From Larix kaempferi (taxonomy: Eukaryota; Streptophyta; Pinopsida; Pinales; Pinaceae), in the NCBI GenBank assembly GCA_027924585.1, contig BSBM01000809.1, positions 6,605,001 to 6,669,000 of the forward strand: DNA of 64,000 bases. Reading direction: 5' to 3'. The notes below the pieces were generated by a model. That model did no database searches. It saw nothing but the letters and a program-made list of their open reading frames with translations, and was not told the origin of the DNA. Below, piece by piece: positions 9,268-20,320 of the stretch (positions within the stretch are counted from its first letter, which is position 1; each line of letters begins with the position of its first letter). A program made the position numbers and the translations under genes.

Positions 9268-10321
9268 TGTTATAGCTTGAAATGACACCTCTCCGTCCGT
9301 GACGACACTTGTTTCCCTTGGTCGCATGACGACACTTCTTGAGATCAAGTTTAGTCACACAACAGGACATTTGTGGATGGAGGAGTCATTTGGGACACTA
9401 AAAATGGTTGAAATTACCTCATTCTTGACCCATTTGATGTATATGACCCTTAGGAACATTTTTCCAGACCAAACCATCTCCTGAAAATGAGCAGAAAAGC
9501 CTGTTTTTGGCCATTTTTCACTATGAGCGCGACTCTACTGTTATAATAGTAGCGTGTGTACGTGACTTTGTATCATTTAAAGTAGCGCCCATTGCCATAT
9601 GTACGTGACTTTGTATACTGTAGAGTAGGGTACACTCTTGTTTTGGTCAAAATCTCGAAATTCGAGTAAGTTAAGTTGGTTGGGAAACCTCTTGAGTGGT
9701 TATAACTTCTTTTTCTCTTCCTCATTGATTATATAAGGAGGGTAGAAGGGCCATGTGAAGAGAGCAAGCCCAATTGCAAAGTTATGCTGGAGGAATGGAG
9801 ACCCTCATCCCCTCTCTTGTGCTTCAGTTTTGGTAAACCCTAGTACAATTGCTTAGAGGCTGGGATACTTGGAGAAAGGAAGCAGGAGATCTTGAATCTA
9901 GGTTTCGTGAAGTACCAAGCTTGAAGGAAGGTATAATTGTATGTACTTGCTTTCATTCATTAATAAAGATCAGACGTTCTTCTCTTTCCAAATATGACCT
10001 ATTAATGTGTCTCAGATTTGATTACTGTTTGATTATAATATGATGTCTCTTTCTATTATGAATATCAATTTAATATATGTGGTCAAATGTATTTGAGAAA
10101 GGTATCAAGTTGTTTTGCAGGTCTGGGCATTGCGACATTGGATAAGCATTGAAGAGCGAGGGAAGCAAAGCTAGGATCAACCTTCTGAATAAGGTGCCTA
10201 CATATCTAAACCCTAATCTCTTCATTTATTTGTTATACTTGCAGAATGCTTGTAAGTCTATCTTTATCACCGTAAGTTGGTAGTTTCTCCCCTGAACTAT
10301 AGGTGCATTTTCCCCACAACA
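9268..10321 (+). repeat. 3' LTR of the Tat-like element, right end uncertain
   Basis: It starts TGTTATAGC after a purine tract and shares 'gacgacactt' and overall layout with the 977-bp LTRs of the complete Tat-like element. A TATA-like TATATAAGG lies at 9730-9738, about 460 bp in; in the other LTR it is about 440 bp in. 'Taataaag' near 9960 could serve polyadenylation. The chosen end, CACAACA at 10321, gives 1054 bp but cannot be tested without the 5' copy. No gene is seen inside. Confidence 0.55.
9730..9738 (+). promoter_or_regulatory. Putative LTR TATA box
   Basis: TATATAAGG in the U3 position of the Tat-like LTR, comparable with TATAAGA at 47898 in the related element. Confidence 0.5.
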
Positions 10322-10985
10322 CCAAGGGGAGATCATAATCAATGAAAGATACCCACAACCACCAACAAGCCACAAATACCTTCCACAAAACCTTAATATC
10401 TATGATCAATTCCTTATCTAGGTCAAACAATATTAAACAAGACACAATAACAATGCAACAATGGAGTTATTCACTTTATCACAAAACTTAATAAATTGTA
10501 TGCAGTTCAAGGCAATTTCACACCTCCCAAGACAATGTCACACTTCTTAAGGCAATCACTCCAAAAATGTGCCCTCGAGGAAAAGAGGAGTATTGCACTA
10601 GGGCACAATTCTAGGACAATCTAGAAATGCCACACACCCTCCAATTCTCCAATTATGTTCATGTATCCCAATGCACCTCTTCAGAAGAGGATTCCCTCTA
10701 GATTTTGTGGATAAAAACCTAGGGATAAATTTTAAGGTGGACCAAAAATACCAAATCATGACTATTTTTGGATATTTGAATTTATTTAGATTTTTAGGGT
10801 TTTTTCCAGTAGTAATTTTTTTTTGCATAAAATAAAACATCTAAAATTTGATAAAAAGAGGATTGATAGACAAGGTGTTAGATTCGTGTCTCTAACCCTA
10901 GGGCTATGAGTGATTGAGGTTAATGTCCCTTCTCTTAAGACAATGTTCAATACTTGCAACTAGAGCTAATCTAGAAATGTCAAGG
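10322..10985. other. Unassigned AT-rich spacer
   Basis: I see no coding domain, tRNA or clear repeat. It lies between the putative Tat-like LTR end and the first recognisable Athila-like gag sequence. It may be gag-upstream DNA of the Athila-like copy or an older insertion. Confidence 0.4.
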
Positions 10986-11025
10986 GTTAGGTTGCAAAAC
11001 GCTAATTAGGGAAAAGATTTGTGAG

Positions 11026-12220
11026 ATGTGTACGAATTACTCTAGAACCAGAGGGAAAAGTGGGAGACACTTTTGGGAATCGTATACTAGAAATTTACAA
11101 GGAAATACCTCTAGTCCTGGTGGAGTTACAAGGGTAGAGTTGGGAAACCTGTTAGAAAACTTTAAAACAGATATATTAGGAGCTATGGGCTCTCAACTAG
11201 ATGCAATACAAGCTAAGAAGAGACAGGACGAAGAGTGTGCTACAATGAGTAATTTTTTTCCTTGGTGTAGGACTAAACATCCCCAACGGGAACATACATT
11301 GAATAATATTTTATTCTGTCACCTTTATACAAAAGAATATTCAACTGATAATTATCCATCGTTTCCTGGTTTGCATGATGTGTATAAGAGTGAAAATTTT
11401 TGTGAGACATCTAGGAGGCCTGGGAAACCTAGAGATCAACCCTCATATCAGGATCCATCATTTAAATTTCCACTCTACTATCACCCTTATCAACCTCCTC
11501 AACAATGGAACACTTTAGGTTGGAAAAATTGGCCACCTCAGTACCCTTCTCAGAACACTCAACAACAACAATGGGCACATGAGTGGAGAGGACAAGCTGA
11601 TGCTCAACCACCACCTCCTATGCCTAACTATCCTTACCCACCTAATATCCAGCAACGTTTTCCTGGATTTGCACCTCCTTCAGTACCCCCCTATCACAAA
11701 TCAACCTCACCATTTCCAAAACATGAATCCCCCGAGACCCACAATATTAACTGCACAACCGATATCGAACCCTAACAATAAGCCAACTCAAGATCTCAAC
11801 AGCATTGGGTTACAACCTCTTTCATCTTATGTCATAGCAACTACACCAGTGCATGAAATTCAATTACGGTCTGGAAGAGTTTTGCAAGATCAACCTGAAT
11901 CATCAGTTGTTATTCGAGAAGAGAATGAAGAAGAAGACATACCTAGTGAAATTCTGAATGATGCCATTCTTGAAGATGTGGTTATTCCAAAAAATTCAAT
12001 ACACAATCGTCCTCATAAAGAAGCAACACCAAGAGAAAAATTACCTCCATATCGGGAGCGTCTAATAATAGAAAAACCTGCAACTTATCTAGAGTATAAT
12101 ATCATTAATGAATTGAAAAAAAATTGTATTAAAATTCCTTTATTACAAGCCATTAAGGATATACCAATTTATAGTAAAGTGATAAAGGAACTCTGCATTA
12201 AAAGACCAGGTAAGAAATAG
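11026..12220 (+). pseudogene. Athila-like gag, C-terminal half
   Basis: The start corresponds to the middle of the related gag (near residue 165 of the frame at 44796-45473), shown by CTNYSRTRG aligning with CRTYSRGSS and by GNLLENFKTD in both. A degenerate zinc-knuckle region (WCRTKHPQREH) is followed by a Pro/Gln-rich tail, then the Gag-protease linker. A frameshift near 11600-11770 moves the reading from one frame to another, and the second frame runs to 12220. Gag would form the retroelement particle. Confidence 0.75.
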
Positions 12221-12232
12221 AAAGACCCTCCG

Positions 12233-12811
12233 ATGATACATGTCATAGGTGAAATATCAGATTGTATAGCAGAACAGCCTAGAATTCCAAAGTATACAAA
12301 TCCAAGAAATCTTGTAGTGACTGTTATCATCAATAACACTGCTATAGAAAACAACCTCATTGATCTAGGGGATGTTATTAACCTGATGACTACCACAGTT
12401 TTAGAAGCTCTCCATTTAGGACAGTTCCTCTGCCCTACCCCAATAATGTTGGAATTAGTAGACAGTACTATGGTACAACTTGCTAGAATTTTAGATGATA
12501 TTATGGTATCAGTGGCCTCATGGGAATATCCTGTGGACTTTATGGTCATACAATCAAAGGATCCTTCTAAAGGACATCCTAGCATTTTGGGAAGACCTTG
12601 GTTAGCCACTGCCAATGCATTCATAGGATGTAGGGATGGAGAGATGATCATCTCTGATGGGTTATCTACAAGGAAAATTGCTTTGTACCCACCATCACAA
12701 CCAGTAACCAAAAATTTGTTCTGGTTAGATTGTCCTTTTGGGGATGAAAACTTGGAAGAAAGTTCGCTTGTTAGTGACTTCTCCTGGGCACTTCAGGAAC
12801 AAAAATACTGA
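12233..12811 (+). pseudogene. Athila-like aspartic protease
   Basis: It has the D-L-G signature (IDLGDVINLM) and, about 65 residues later, the HPSILGRPWLATANA block characteristic of this protease class in Athila-like elements. The third residue after D-L-G, normally Ala, is Asp. It stays in the frame of the preceding gag tail after a stop at 12218-12220. The protease would cut Gag-Pol. Confidence 0.75.
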
Positions 12812-12911
12812 AAATGTGTTGGACCAGTTTGTCTCTTCCACAACATGTATAGATTTTCCCTAGTATTTTTCTCAACTTGATCGAATCTTTGGAGATGAAT
12901 TCCAAGAAAAC

Positions 12912-14491
12912 ATGAGCCTCTCAACATTTACAAATATTCCTTGTGTCTTTACAATTAAAGAAGATATAGGATCTTATACCATACCTTGTGAGGGCAGTCC
13001 TGAATTTTTTTTGCATATAAACGTAGATTTAGATGAGAGTCATCAAAAAGAATTACTAAAAGTTCTCAAAATTCAAACTAGAGCATTTGCATGGGAATAC
13101 ACTGATATGAAGGGTATACACCCAGATACTTGTATTCACCACATTTACATAGATACAAACATACCTCCTATCAGACATCCCCATAGAAGGATGAATCCAG
13201 CCCTAAAAGATATAGTTAAAGATGAATTACAAAAACTCCTTAATGCTAGTTTCATCTACCAAATTTCTAACAGTAAATGAGTGTCTCCTCTGGTTGTAGT
13301 TCCAAAGAAAGTTACAGGGAAATGGCATATCTGTGTTGATTTTCGAGAATTAAATAGGGCCACTCTTAAGGCTTACTTCCCTTTACCTTTCATTGATGAG
13401 GTGTTAGATACTATGTGAGGGAAGCAGTACTCTCCTTCCTCGATGGGTAGAGTGGGTACATTTAGATATTTATAGCACCTGAGGATCAAGACAAGACCAC
13501 CTTTACTTGTTCTTGGGGAACTTATGCCTATAGAGTTCTACCATTTGGCCTATGTAATGCACCTTCTACTTTCCAGCATGCAGTCCTAAGGATTTTTTCT
13601 GACCTCATACATGACTGTGTAGAAGTATACATGGGCGATTTTACAATATACAAAAATACATTCCAAGAAGCCCTTGATAACCTTGAAACAGTTCTTATTC
13701 GGTGCCAAGAAACAAACTTAGCCCTTAGTCATGAAAAATGTAAAATGTTATTAACTGAGGGTATAGTTTTGGGACAGCATGTCTCTCTTTAGGGAATCAA
13801 GGTAGATGCTACGAAGATAGAAATAATCATTAATCTCCCTTCTCCAAAGACTCAGAAGGAGGTGAGAAGTTTCCTTGGCTATCCAGGCTATTACAGACGT
13901 TTCATTGAAAACTTTACTAAAATAGCTACACCTATGTTCAAATTACTCATGAAGGACATATATTTTCAATGCACTGAACCTTGTCAACATGCTTTCGAAA
14001 CTTTAAAGGAAAATCTATCAATAGCACCAATACTTAGGGGCCCCAACTGGTCCCTTTCCTTTCATATATCTACTTATGCTTATGACATGGCCATAGGATG
14101 AGTATTAGGTCAGAAGGAAGGACATGCATCTTATGACATTTATTTTGCTAGCAAAAATTTAACTCTTGCAGAATCAAAATACACTGTTACTGAAAAAGAG
14201 TTTCTAGAAGTAGTCTATGCTATTAATAAGTTTCTTCACTATATCACAGGTTACAAAGTTTTTGTACACATAGACCATTCCGCCATTATGCTCCTAATGA
14301 AAAAACCAATCACCAATGGTAGGGTGACTTGGTGGCTTCTTTTATTACAGGATTTCTACATCACTGTTGTTGACCGTCCTGGCCGAAAAAATGTGGTAGC
14401 AGATTTTCTCTCTCATATTCAAAATGACGATAGTGCTAATCTCGTTGATGATAGATTTCCTGATGAACATCTGTTCATTGTGTCTATCTGA
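12912..14491 (+). pseudogene. Athila-like reverse transcriptase and RNase H
   Basis: RT begins with FAWEYTDMKG and continues as VDFRELNRATLKAYFPLPFID, interrupted by stops at 13278-13280, 13416-13418 and 13790-13792. The active-site motif, normally Y/F-M-D-D-F, reads YMGDF near 13630, so a catalytic Asp is gone. The connection (RSFLGYPGYYRRFIENF) and RNase H (TEKEFLEVVYAINKFLHYITGYK, then HIDHSAI and VADFLSH) follow, with a stop at 14099-14101. This copy cannot encode active RT. Confidence 0.82.
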
Positions 14492-14668
14492 ACCCCTTGG
14501 TTTGCATACATAGAAAATTATTTAGCAACTGGGAAGTTACCAAACCATCTCTCTGCACTCGAGAAACGCAGAATCATAGTTCAAAGTTCTAATTACTCTT
14601 GGGTTGATAATGAACTTTTTCGTACTGGTCCTGATCTTATTATCAAATGGTGTGTACGAGGGGATGAG

Positions 14669-15766
14669 ATGGCGGAAATCCTCCATGCATGTCATGGTGG
14701 ACCATGCGGTGGGAATTTTTCTAATAAGAGAACAACATACAATGTGTTGTACTCTGGATATTATTGGCCAAGAATTTTCAAAGATGCTTCGAAATATGTC
14801 AAGGGATGTGAAAGTTTCCAAATAATGGGTATACCTACGCCCTCTACTGAGATGCCTTTGCAGCCTCAGGTTATGGTTGAGCCTTTTGAAAAATGGGCTC
14901 TGGACTTTGTAGGACCAATTTCCTCGATGTCTCGCAAGAAGAAGTACATCCTAGTTTGTACAGACTATGTCACTAAATGGGTGGAAGCTAAAGCTGTATT
15001 TCAAGCCATAGAGAAATCTGTGGTAGAATTTATCTATGAAGATATTTTTACCCGATTGGGTGTACCTAGGGAAATTGTCACTGATCAAGGATCTCAGTTT
15101 CCCTCCAAGATAATGAAAGAGTGTACTGAAAAATATGGTATTAGAAACTGCAAATCTTCACCATATCATCCTCAGGAAAATGGTTAGGTAGGAAGAACAA
15201 ATAAAGTATTAGAATCCATCCTGACTAAAACTATCCACTTACACCACAAGGACTGGGAAGATAGGCTCCCTGAAGCCGTATGGGCTTATAGAATAACTTT
15301 GAAAAACAACACTGGCCACACACCTTATGAACTTGTTTATGGCAAACAGGTTCTCCTACCTATTGAGTTTCAGTTTAAAACATTCTATATGGATGCTCAG
15401 TTAGGGGTGAATCTAGAAGAAGCACAGGGACAATGAATCCTGCAAATAAATGAATTAGATGAGATAAGACAAGATGCCATTCAACGCACAATTTTGATAA
15501 AAATACAACGCAAACAGTGGCATGATAAGTACATTAAACAAAATCAATTTAAAATTGGAGATTGGGAATTACTCTTTGACTTGAGGTATACAAACTTTAA
15601 AGGAAAATTGACTACTCATTGGATGGGTCCATATGAAATTGTTACAGTTTTCAATAATGGATCTGTTGCAATTAAAAAAATTGATGGTTCTCACATTTCT
15701 TTTGTCGTAAATGGACATAGACTAAGACTTTATCACCAACCTATATCTAAACAAGACTTTGTGTAG
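14669..15766 (+). pseudogene. Athila-like integrase
   Basis: The zinc-binding region (HACHGGPCGG...YYWPRIFKDA...KGCESF) has lost the last Cys of the H-H-C-C set. Of the catalytic triad, the Asp in ALDFVGP and the Asp in VTDQGSQF are present. The Glu is lost: a stop replaces the residue after QENG at 15185-15187 and the next codons read VGR. A further stop lies near 15434. The C-terminal domain with GPYEIV and VNGHRLRLY ends at 15766. Confidence 0.82.
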
Positions 15767-16700
15767 AATGTCTCTCAACAAGAGGAGATGGAGCTGGTTG
15801 ATGGGGAAGTCTCTCCTTCTCCTAGTTCTTGAATTCTTAGGGTTATCTTCATTGTACATATGTAAATATATCTTTTCTTTTTTGTTTAAAATAAATAAGA
15901 GTCATTTCTGATAGTTGATTGTATGTTTGCAGAAGATTTCACTATTATGATCGGCTCATAAGACTTCATTTATTTAGAAGGGAAGACTATTTTTCTTTCT
16001 CTAGCATTTGATAAATTTTCATACAGTTTTTATGTACATATGTTGTTATTTTGAATAAAATTGAATCATTAATTAATAAGTGGTTTATAATTTGATTACA
16101 GGGACCTAATCTTCAGCTTGCAAGAACATCATCCGAAAAGGGAAGTGCTCTGAAACTCATAACACATCTTAACCCCTTCTCCTGATTATTTTTATTTTTA
16201 AGAATTAACATTTTCTAATGAAAAGTTAAAATGTTCTTATATCACTCTTAACCACTTTCTCTTATGATTCTTTTCGATTAGTTTCATTTTTATGCTTCCA
16301 TGGTATTTGATTCAAACATGTAAATTTATGATTTATCATCAGAACAATTGCTTCAGACCTACTATAATCAACATGATTTTCAAAGCTTTATCTCACACCT
16401 ATGGACTACTAGTTCATCCCAGAGTCATTATCAAAACTTGTCTCTTAAGCATTCTTTAAAAAGGTATCCCAAGGGTAAGTGATATTTCTACTTGTGGGGA
16501 ACACTACTAATCTCTTATGAAGAATATGGAATGAGAGGTCAAAGACAACTTTGGGATATTCTCTTTTGCTTTGATCAGTAATGCAGGCTATTATAAATAA
16601 AGTTACTCATAAGGTTCGGTCTAAAAATTTGAATTATGTGTTTAGCAATGCTTAATACACTCTTGTTCCAACCGGCTTCCATACACTAACATCATTACAC
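15767..16700 (+). other. Non-coding DNA downstream of Athila-like integrase
   Basis: AT-rich sequence without a supported gene, in the region where Athila-like elements carry an env-like ORF or long 3' untranslated DNA. I see no env-like frame. Confidence 0.45.
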
Positions 16701-16705
16701 AAAGA

Positions 16706-16894
16706 AAACCCATCGGGGTAGTAAATAGGCTCCCTGGCAGTGGGTCCATGCTAAGTAAAATATTAACCAAGGAAGCTCGGTAAATGCAAGTAAACCCATC
16801 GAGGTACTGAACAGGCTCGCTGGCAGCGGGGGTATGCTTGCATGGTACCAAGATAAACCCGTCGGGGTACTGAACAAGCCTACTGGCAATGGGG
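16706..16894 (+). repeat. Three diverged copies of a 40-bp motif
   Basis: Copies at 16706-16744, 16792-16831 and 16855-16894 share AACCCATCGGGGTACTGAAC and 'ggct-c-ctggcag-ggg'. Spacing is 86 and 63 bp, so the spacer has changed. It lies in the 3' non-coding region of the Athila-like copy. Confidence 0.8.
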
Positions 16895-17395
16895 AAATAT
16901 CAGGTAAAAGAGATATGGTTAATGCACTACTATGCACATGGCTCATTTTAAAAACCTGAGTACACAAATACATGTTTAGGCCAATTATTTATACTATCAT
17001 TAGAGAATTCCTAGAAGTTGGACTTGGACCCTGTCATCTAATTCAAACAATACCTAGGATGTGGTTATCCTAGAAGTGGGACCCATAACTATATAAATAT
17101 AACGAAATCTAGGGTGAACTTTATCTATAATCTTGAGATGACAAGAGATCTTTCAGAATGAGTCATGGATGACTAGCTTTCCTATGGCATTTTTTTCGCG
17201 TCAATTACACTGTTACTATTCATATGGTCTTCATAAGCACTATTATTTAGTTTTGATGAATTTGCATGTATGAATCATCTCCATTTGTAGTTGGTATTTC
17301 CTTTTCAATAAAACAACAACATTTCAGAATTATTGGGTAAATTATTAATTGAAATTATTTGAATAACGATCAATTTTTTTCTTTCATGGCTTGAG

Positions 17396-17425
17396 GACAT
17401 GCCATATTTTTGGTTTGGGGGAGGT
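17396..17425 (+). other. Purine tract-like motif
   Basis: 'gacatgccatatttttgg' followed by TTTGGGGGAGG closely resembles the sequence at 25869-25897, which precedes a clear LTR start. Here no TG follows directly. It may be an internal (central) polypurine tract of an element that continues to 25897, or the damaged end of the Athila-like internal region. Confidence 0.4.
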
Positions 17426-18377
17426 TCAGAATTGTCTTGATTTTCTAATTACTTATCAAAAAATTTATTTATCTCTGACAAAATGATAAGTGTTTTCAGG
17501 AATGATGCAAGTAGCAGAAGGAGGATTTCTCTAATCAATGATAAATAAAGAAGAACGCAACTGAAAGCTCCAGAAAAGCAGTTTACAGCATCTCTTATGC
17601 ACTGATAGCCTCATAAATTCCCTGCAAAATTAGCTTCAGTCAGCATCAACAAGCATATCTTGTACAAATAATCGGTCTGCATGAAGGGTTGAATTAAGGG
17701 TTGAATGACGATCCGAATGAGGTGACGAACGAGGCAAATGGATAATGATCTCCATGAAGTGCCGAATGAAACCATAGCTTGTAACGATATTAATAAGTGT
17801 GCTAAGATATTTAAAATTTTGATTTTTTGTTGATAAATCTAATTGACTAATCCTGACAGGGATCAAATTAAATGTCATCTCTGCATACTCATTTTGTCTC
17901 ATCAAATGAATTGATTAATCATACTCTATTGTGATTTTTAGAACCATTGCATGGCTATCATACGGTTTTAATCCTCCATTAAGATTTACCGTGCGATCTA
18001 TCATTTCATTTATTAACTCATCATGATTTTTTATGTGTAATTTATGTCTATAATTTCATAATGAGGATTACATTGAACCTATCCAAAGTTCACTTTGTAC
18101 ATGGTTGAATATATCATAGCCATACAAATTCACTAACTCACGTAGTTCTATGATGGCACATGACTCAAGGTAACTGAATGATAGCGTATCATTCGAACAT
18201 GCTAAGTCTATCCCCACGATCATTCAACCGCTCAAATGGATCTTGATTTAAACCAACCCTTGCATAAATTTTGCTCCATCTTGCTCACTCTCCTTCTACC
18301 CTCAACCCATCAAGATCCATTCCCTGCAATTCCATGCATTCCCTCTATCCATATGCATCCCTCGACCTCCATTCAAT
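17426..18377. other. Unassigned AT-rich region
   Basis: No gene seen. It contains 'cattcgg' and 'ttcaaccc' words on the minus strand (17690-17780) that resemble words in the LTR at 25898-26546, so it may hold a rearranged relative. Confidence 0.3.
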
Positions 18378-19205
18378 ATGCCAATCCATCATGAACCTGG
18401 AAGTTACCAGGACTTAATTTGCATCCCCGAATTTAAAGAGTGCTGTGAAGTATTCCTTCGATCCGGATGGGGTCCATTCCTTCACCTTCTCCAGGGTCAC
18501 GACCACGAAATATCACTCCTTTTTGCAAAAGGGTTCGATGGTAAGACAACCATGGTTGGCCATCTCACTTTTCCTATGACGGAAGAAGCCATTGCATTGG
18601 CCACGAATTTTTCTAGGGAAAAATCTCATTGGCACAAACATCTTTTCCTTCCATGGACAGCTCATGAATTCGCTCTTAAGGCTGAATATCAACATGTTGC
18701 TGGCACAAAAGGGTTCCATAAGGAATGGGTTAAGCCTGAATATCTCGAGCCTCTGAATGTCATCATCCGATTGATTACCTGTGAAGGTAAGTTCACCGTT
18801 TTCAAAGCTTACTGGCACATTTCGTTAATGGTTAGGCTCTTAATTTCCCCTTCTATTTTCTGAAAAGTTTAGAGAAAATGTCAAGTCAGGTTAGGAAGAA
18901 TACCCCTAACCCCTCTATAAGCTTATATCACCACTGTCTGATTAAAATTATTATCACTCACCAGTTGGAAGAAAACGGGAAAACTTGGGAACGCTTTGTC
19001 TTTGAAGTCCTAACCCCTAGTTGAGAATCCTATTGTTAAATCCCCTACTTGTCATAAGCGTCATCGTTTCCAAACCCATGTAAACGAGCCGACCCAAACC
19101 TATGCCCAAGAAGAAAAGGTTACCAAATCTGTGCGGTTCAATGAAGATGCCACAGGAGAGTTGCACTTTCTCCATTTGTCTTCTCCTCTTGAGTTTGTCC
19201 AGAAG
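18378..19205 (+). pseudogene. Retroelement-associated extra ORF, N-terminal part
   Basis: It starts ATG at 18378. The first 145 codons are open and carry WGPFLHLL, GFDGKTTMVGHLTFPMTEE, and WVKPEYLEPLNVIIRLITCEGKF. After a frameshift near 18815 it continues with NFPFYFLKSLEKMS and YHHCLIKIII. From memory, proteins with the same blocks (WLKPEW...FTCEGRF...YHGLIKIL) are common in plant genomes next to Gypsy elements. Their function is unknown, so I give none. A stop lies near 19021. The frame reaches the Copia insertion with KSVRFNEDATGE...LEFVQK and resumes in phase at 25257. Confidence 0.55.
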
Positions 19206-19938
19206 TGTTCGGATATCTACATCATCATTTTCAGTACCTTGCATGCATTTAGGGTTTGCATGCAAATTCTAGGGTTTGCATGCATTTTGCATGCATCCCA
19301 ATCACCAGGTTGATGTCTCCAGCACCTTATCCACTTCATTCTAGCACCCGGGAGCTCCTTCCATTAGAGTTTTATCCCTCTTAGTCATGAAGGCATCCAC
19401 TTCTCGCCTACTGCCAGAGAAGGGCGCACTTCTTCATCTACCCACTCAGTTTACACTTAGTTAGCTACGATTCTCCTTGATTTGAGGCTAGTTTCACTCC
19501 TGAGTCCCGACTGACTATTTCACTCTGTTGGACTTCAAGATTGGCTAGATGACTTGTTCTGACTTCAGTTAAGCCTCCCATGCGCCCTCCAATGAGCCTC
19601 CTTCCCTATATCAGTGCTACACACTTCAGTTACACTTGTTACACTCAATTAGACTAAGATTGACACCTGGATGACTGGTTCTTGTGCATTGATGACCACC
19701 ACTGATTGATGATGAGGAATCCTAGTTGGAGCCAAGCTAAACGATTCAGTAGTTCGAATGAACTCCTTAGTCAATTTGAATTTCTTAGTCATTGTTACTG
19801 TATTGTAATGTAATTATTCACCCTCATTGGGATATTGAGCATAGATGCATGTTTTGCACAGTTTTACACCATATTTTCTATGTTCATCTATTGTGATTGA
19901 TTTACTTGTTCATTAGATCTGTTGTGACTAATTTTACA
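19206..19938 (+). repeat. Copia 5' LTR (733 bp)
   Basis: It runs from TGTTCGG to TTTTACA. Compared with the 3' LTR it has an extra TAGGGTTTGCATGCA unit near 19270 and an extra block near 19500. A TATA-like TATATC lies at 19607. Confidence 0.9.
19249..19284 (+). promoter_or_regulatory. Duplicated telo-box plus RY motif in LTR U3
   Basis: TTAGGGTTTGCATGCA at 19249-19264 and TAGGGTTTGCATGCA at 19270-19284 combine the telo-box (AAACCCTA on the other strand) with the RY core (GCATGC). More GCATGC copies lie at 19241 and 19289. The 3' LTR has one telo-box copy. Both motifs are known plant promoter elements; their action here is inferred. Confidence 0.5.
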
Positions 19939-19951
19939 TGGTATCAGAGCC
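19939..19951 (+). other. Primer-binding site, initiator-Met tRNA type
   Basis: TGGTATCAGAGCC directly follows the 5' LTR, as in the intact Copia. Confidence 0.95.
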
Positions 19952-20320
19952 ATTTCAAGGCCAAGATATATTTTCTACATGTGTTCTACAAGGATATTTG
20001 AGTGGATTTACTCAAAATTACAAAATTTTTGGCATGAAAGATCTCAAGAGCATTCGCTCTGGTGCATGCAAAGCATAAAAATACTTCCAATACCACTCTG
20101 GAAGCTTGAGTTTTCCATATAAATCCTGGATTTGATACATTGGACCCATTCAACATTGCTTGATCTCCAATCCCTGGTGTGATGCAACTCTAAAAGGGTG
20201 GATTGTTTGACCTCACTGTTCTTGTATTGATTGTGATTTGCAGGTTATTGTCTCCTTCAATTGCATTCTCTACCTTGCCTTTGCAAGCCTTTCTACATCA
20301 AAGTGCACTAGCTCCTAGAA

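Larger units (their letters stand above)
1..10321 (+). mobile_element. Tat-like Ty3/Gypsy element, 3' portion only, split by a Copia insertion
   Basis: This is the 3' end of a large plus-strand element whose gag-pol lies left of the window. It has a long non-coding tail, a polypurine tract (TTAGGGGGCATC) and an LTR beginning TGTTATA at 9268. The same order, and diverged but recognisable sequence, occurs at about 60440-62100 in the complete Tat-like element: shared phrases include 'gtttgttaacggt', 'caatgaccggtaatcaaa', 'catggatc.acgcttgt' and the purine tract followed by TGTTATA. The tail was contiguous before the Copia insertion at 2774-9049, because ATTAT is duplicated on both sides. Family assignment comes from this similarity, not from any coding domain. 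The right end at 10321 is a guess. Confidence 0.65.
10986..17425 (+). mobile_element. Decayed Athila-like Ty3/Gypsy element, 5' end missing
   Basis: Gag, protease, RT, RNase H and integrase fragments follow in the Gypsy order on the plus strand. All are close relatives of the copy at 43943-47454 and 63051-64000. Compare the GNLLENFKTD motif in gag, the GRPWLAT motif after the protease and RRFIENF in RT. The 5' LTR, PBS and first half of gag are absent. A purine-rich motif at 17396-17425 may mark the 3' end of the internal region. Many stops and frameshifts, and lost catalytic residues in RT and integrase, show it is dead. Confidence 0.8.

Noticed and set aside
12169-12711. 180-codon minus-strand ORF
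   Set aside because: It overlies the Athila-like protease, whose plus-strand motifs (IDLG, GRPWLAT) are decisive.
16642-16973. Minus-strand ORFs over the three-copy motif
   Set aside because: They reflect repeated stop-free units; no family resemblance.
15767-18377. Env-like gene of the Athila-like element
   Set aside because: No long frame with signal peptide or transmembrane segments was found in the expected position.
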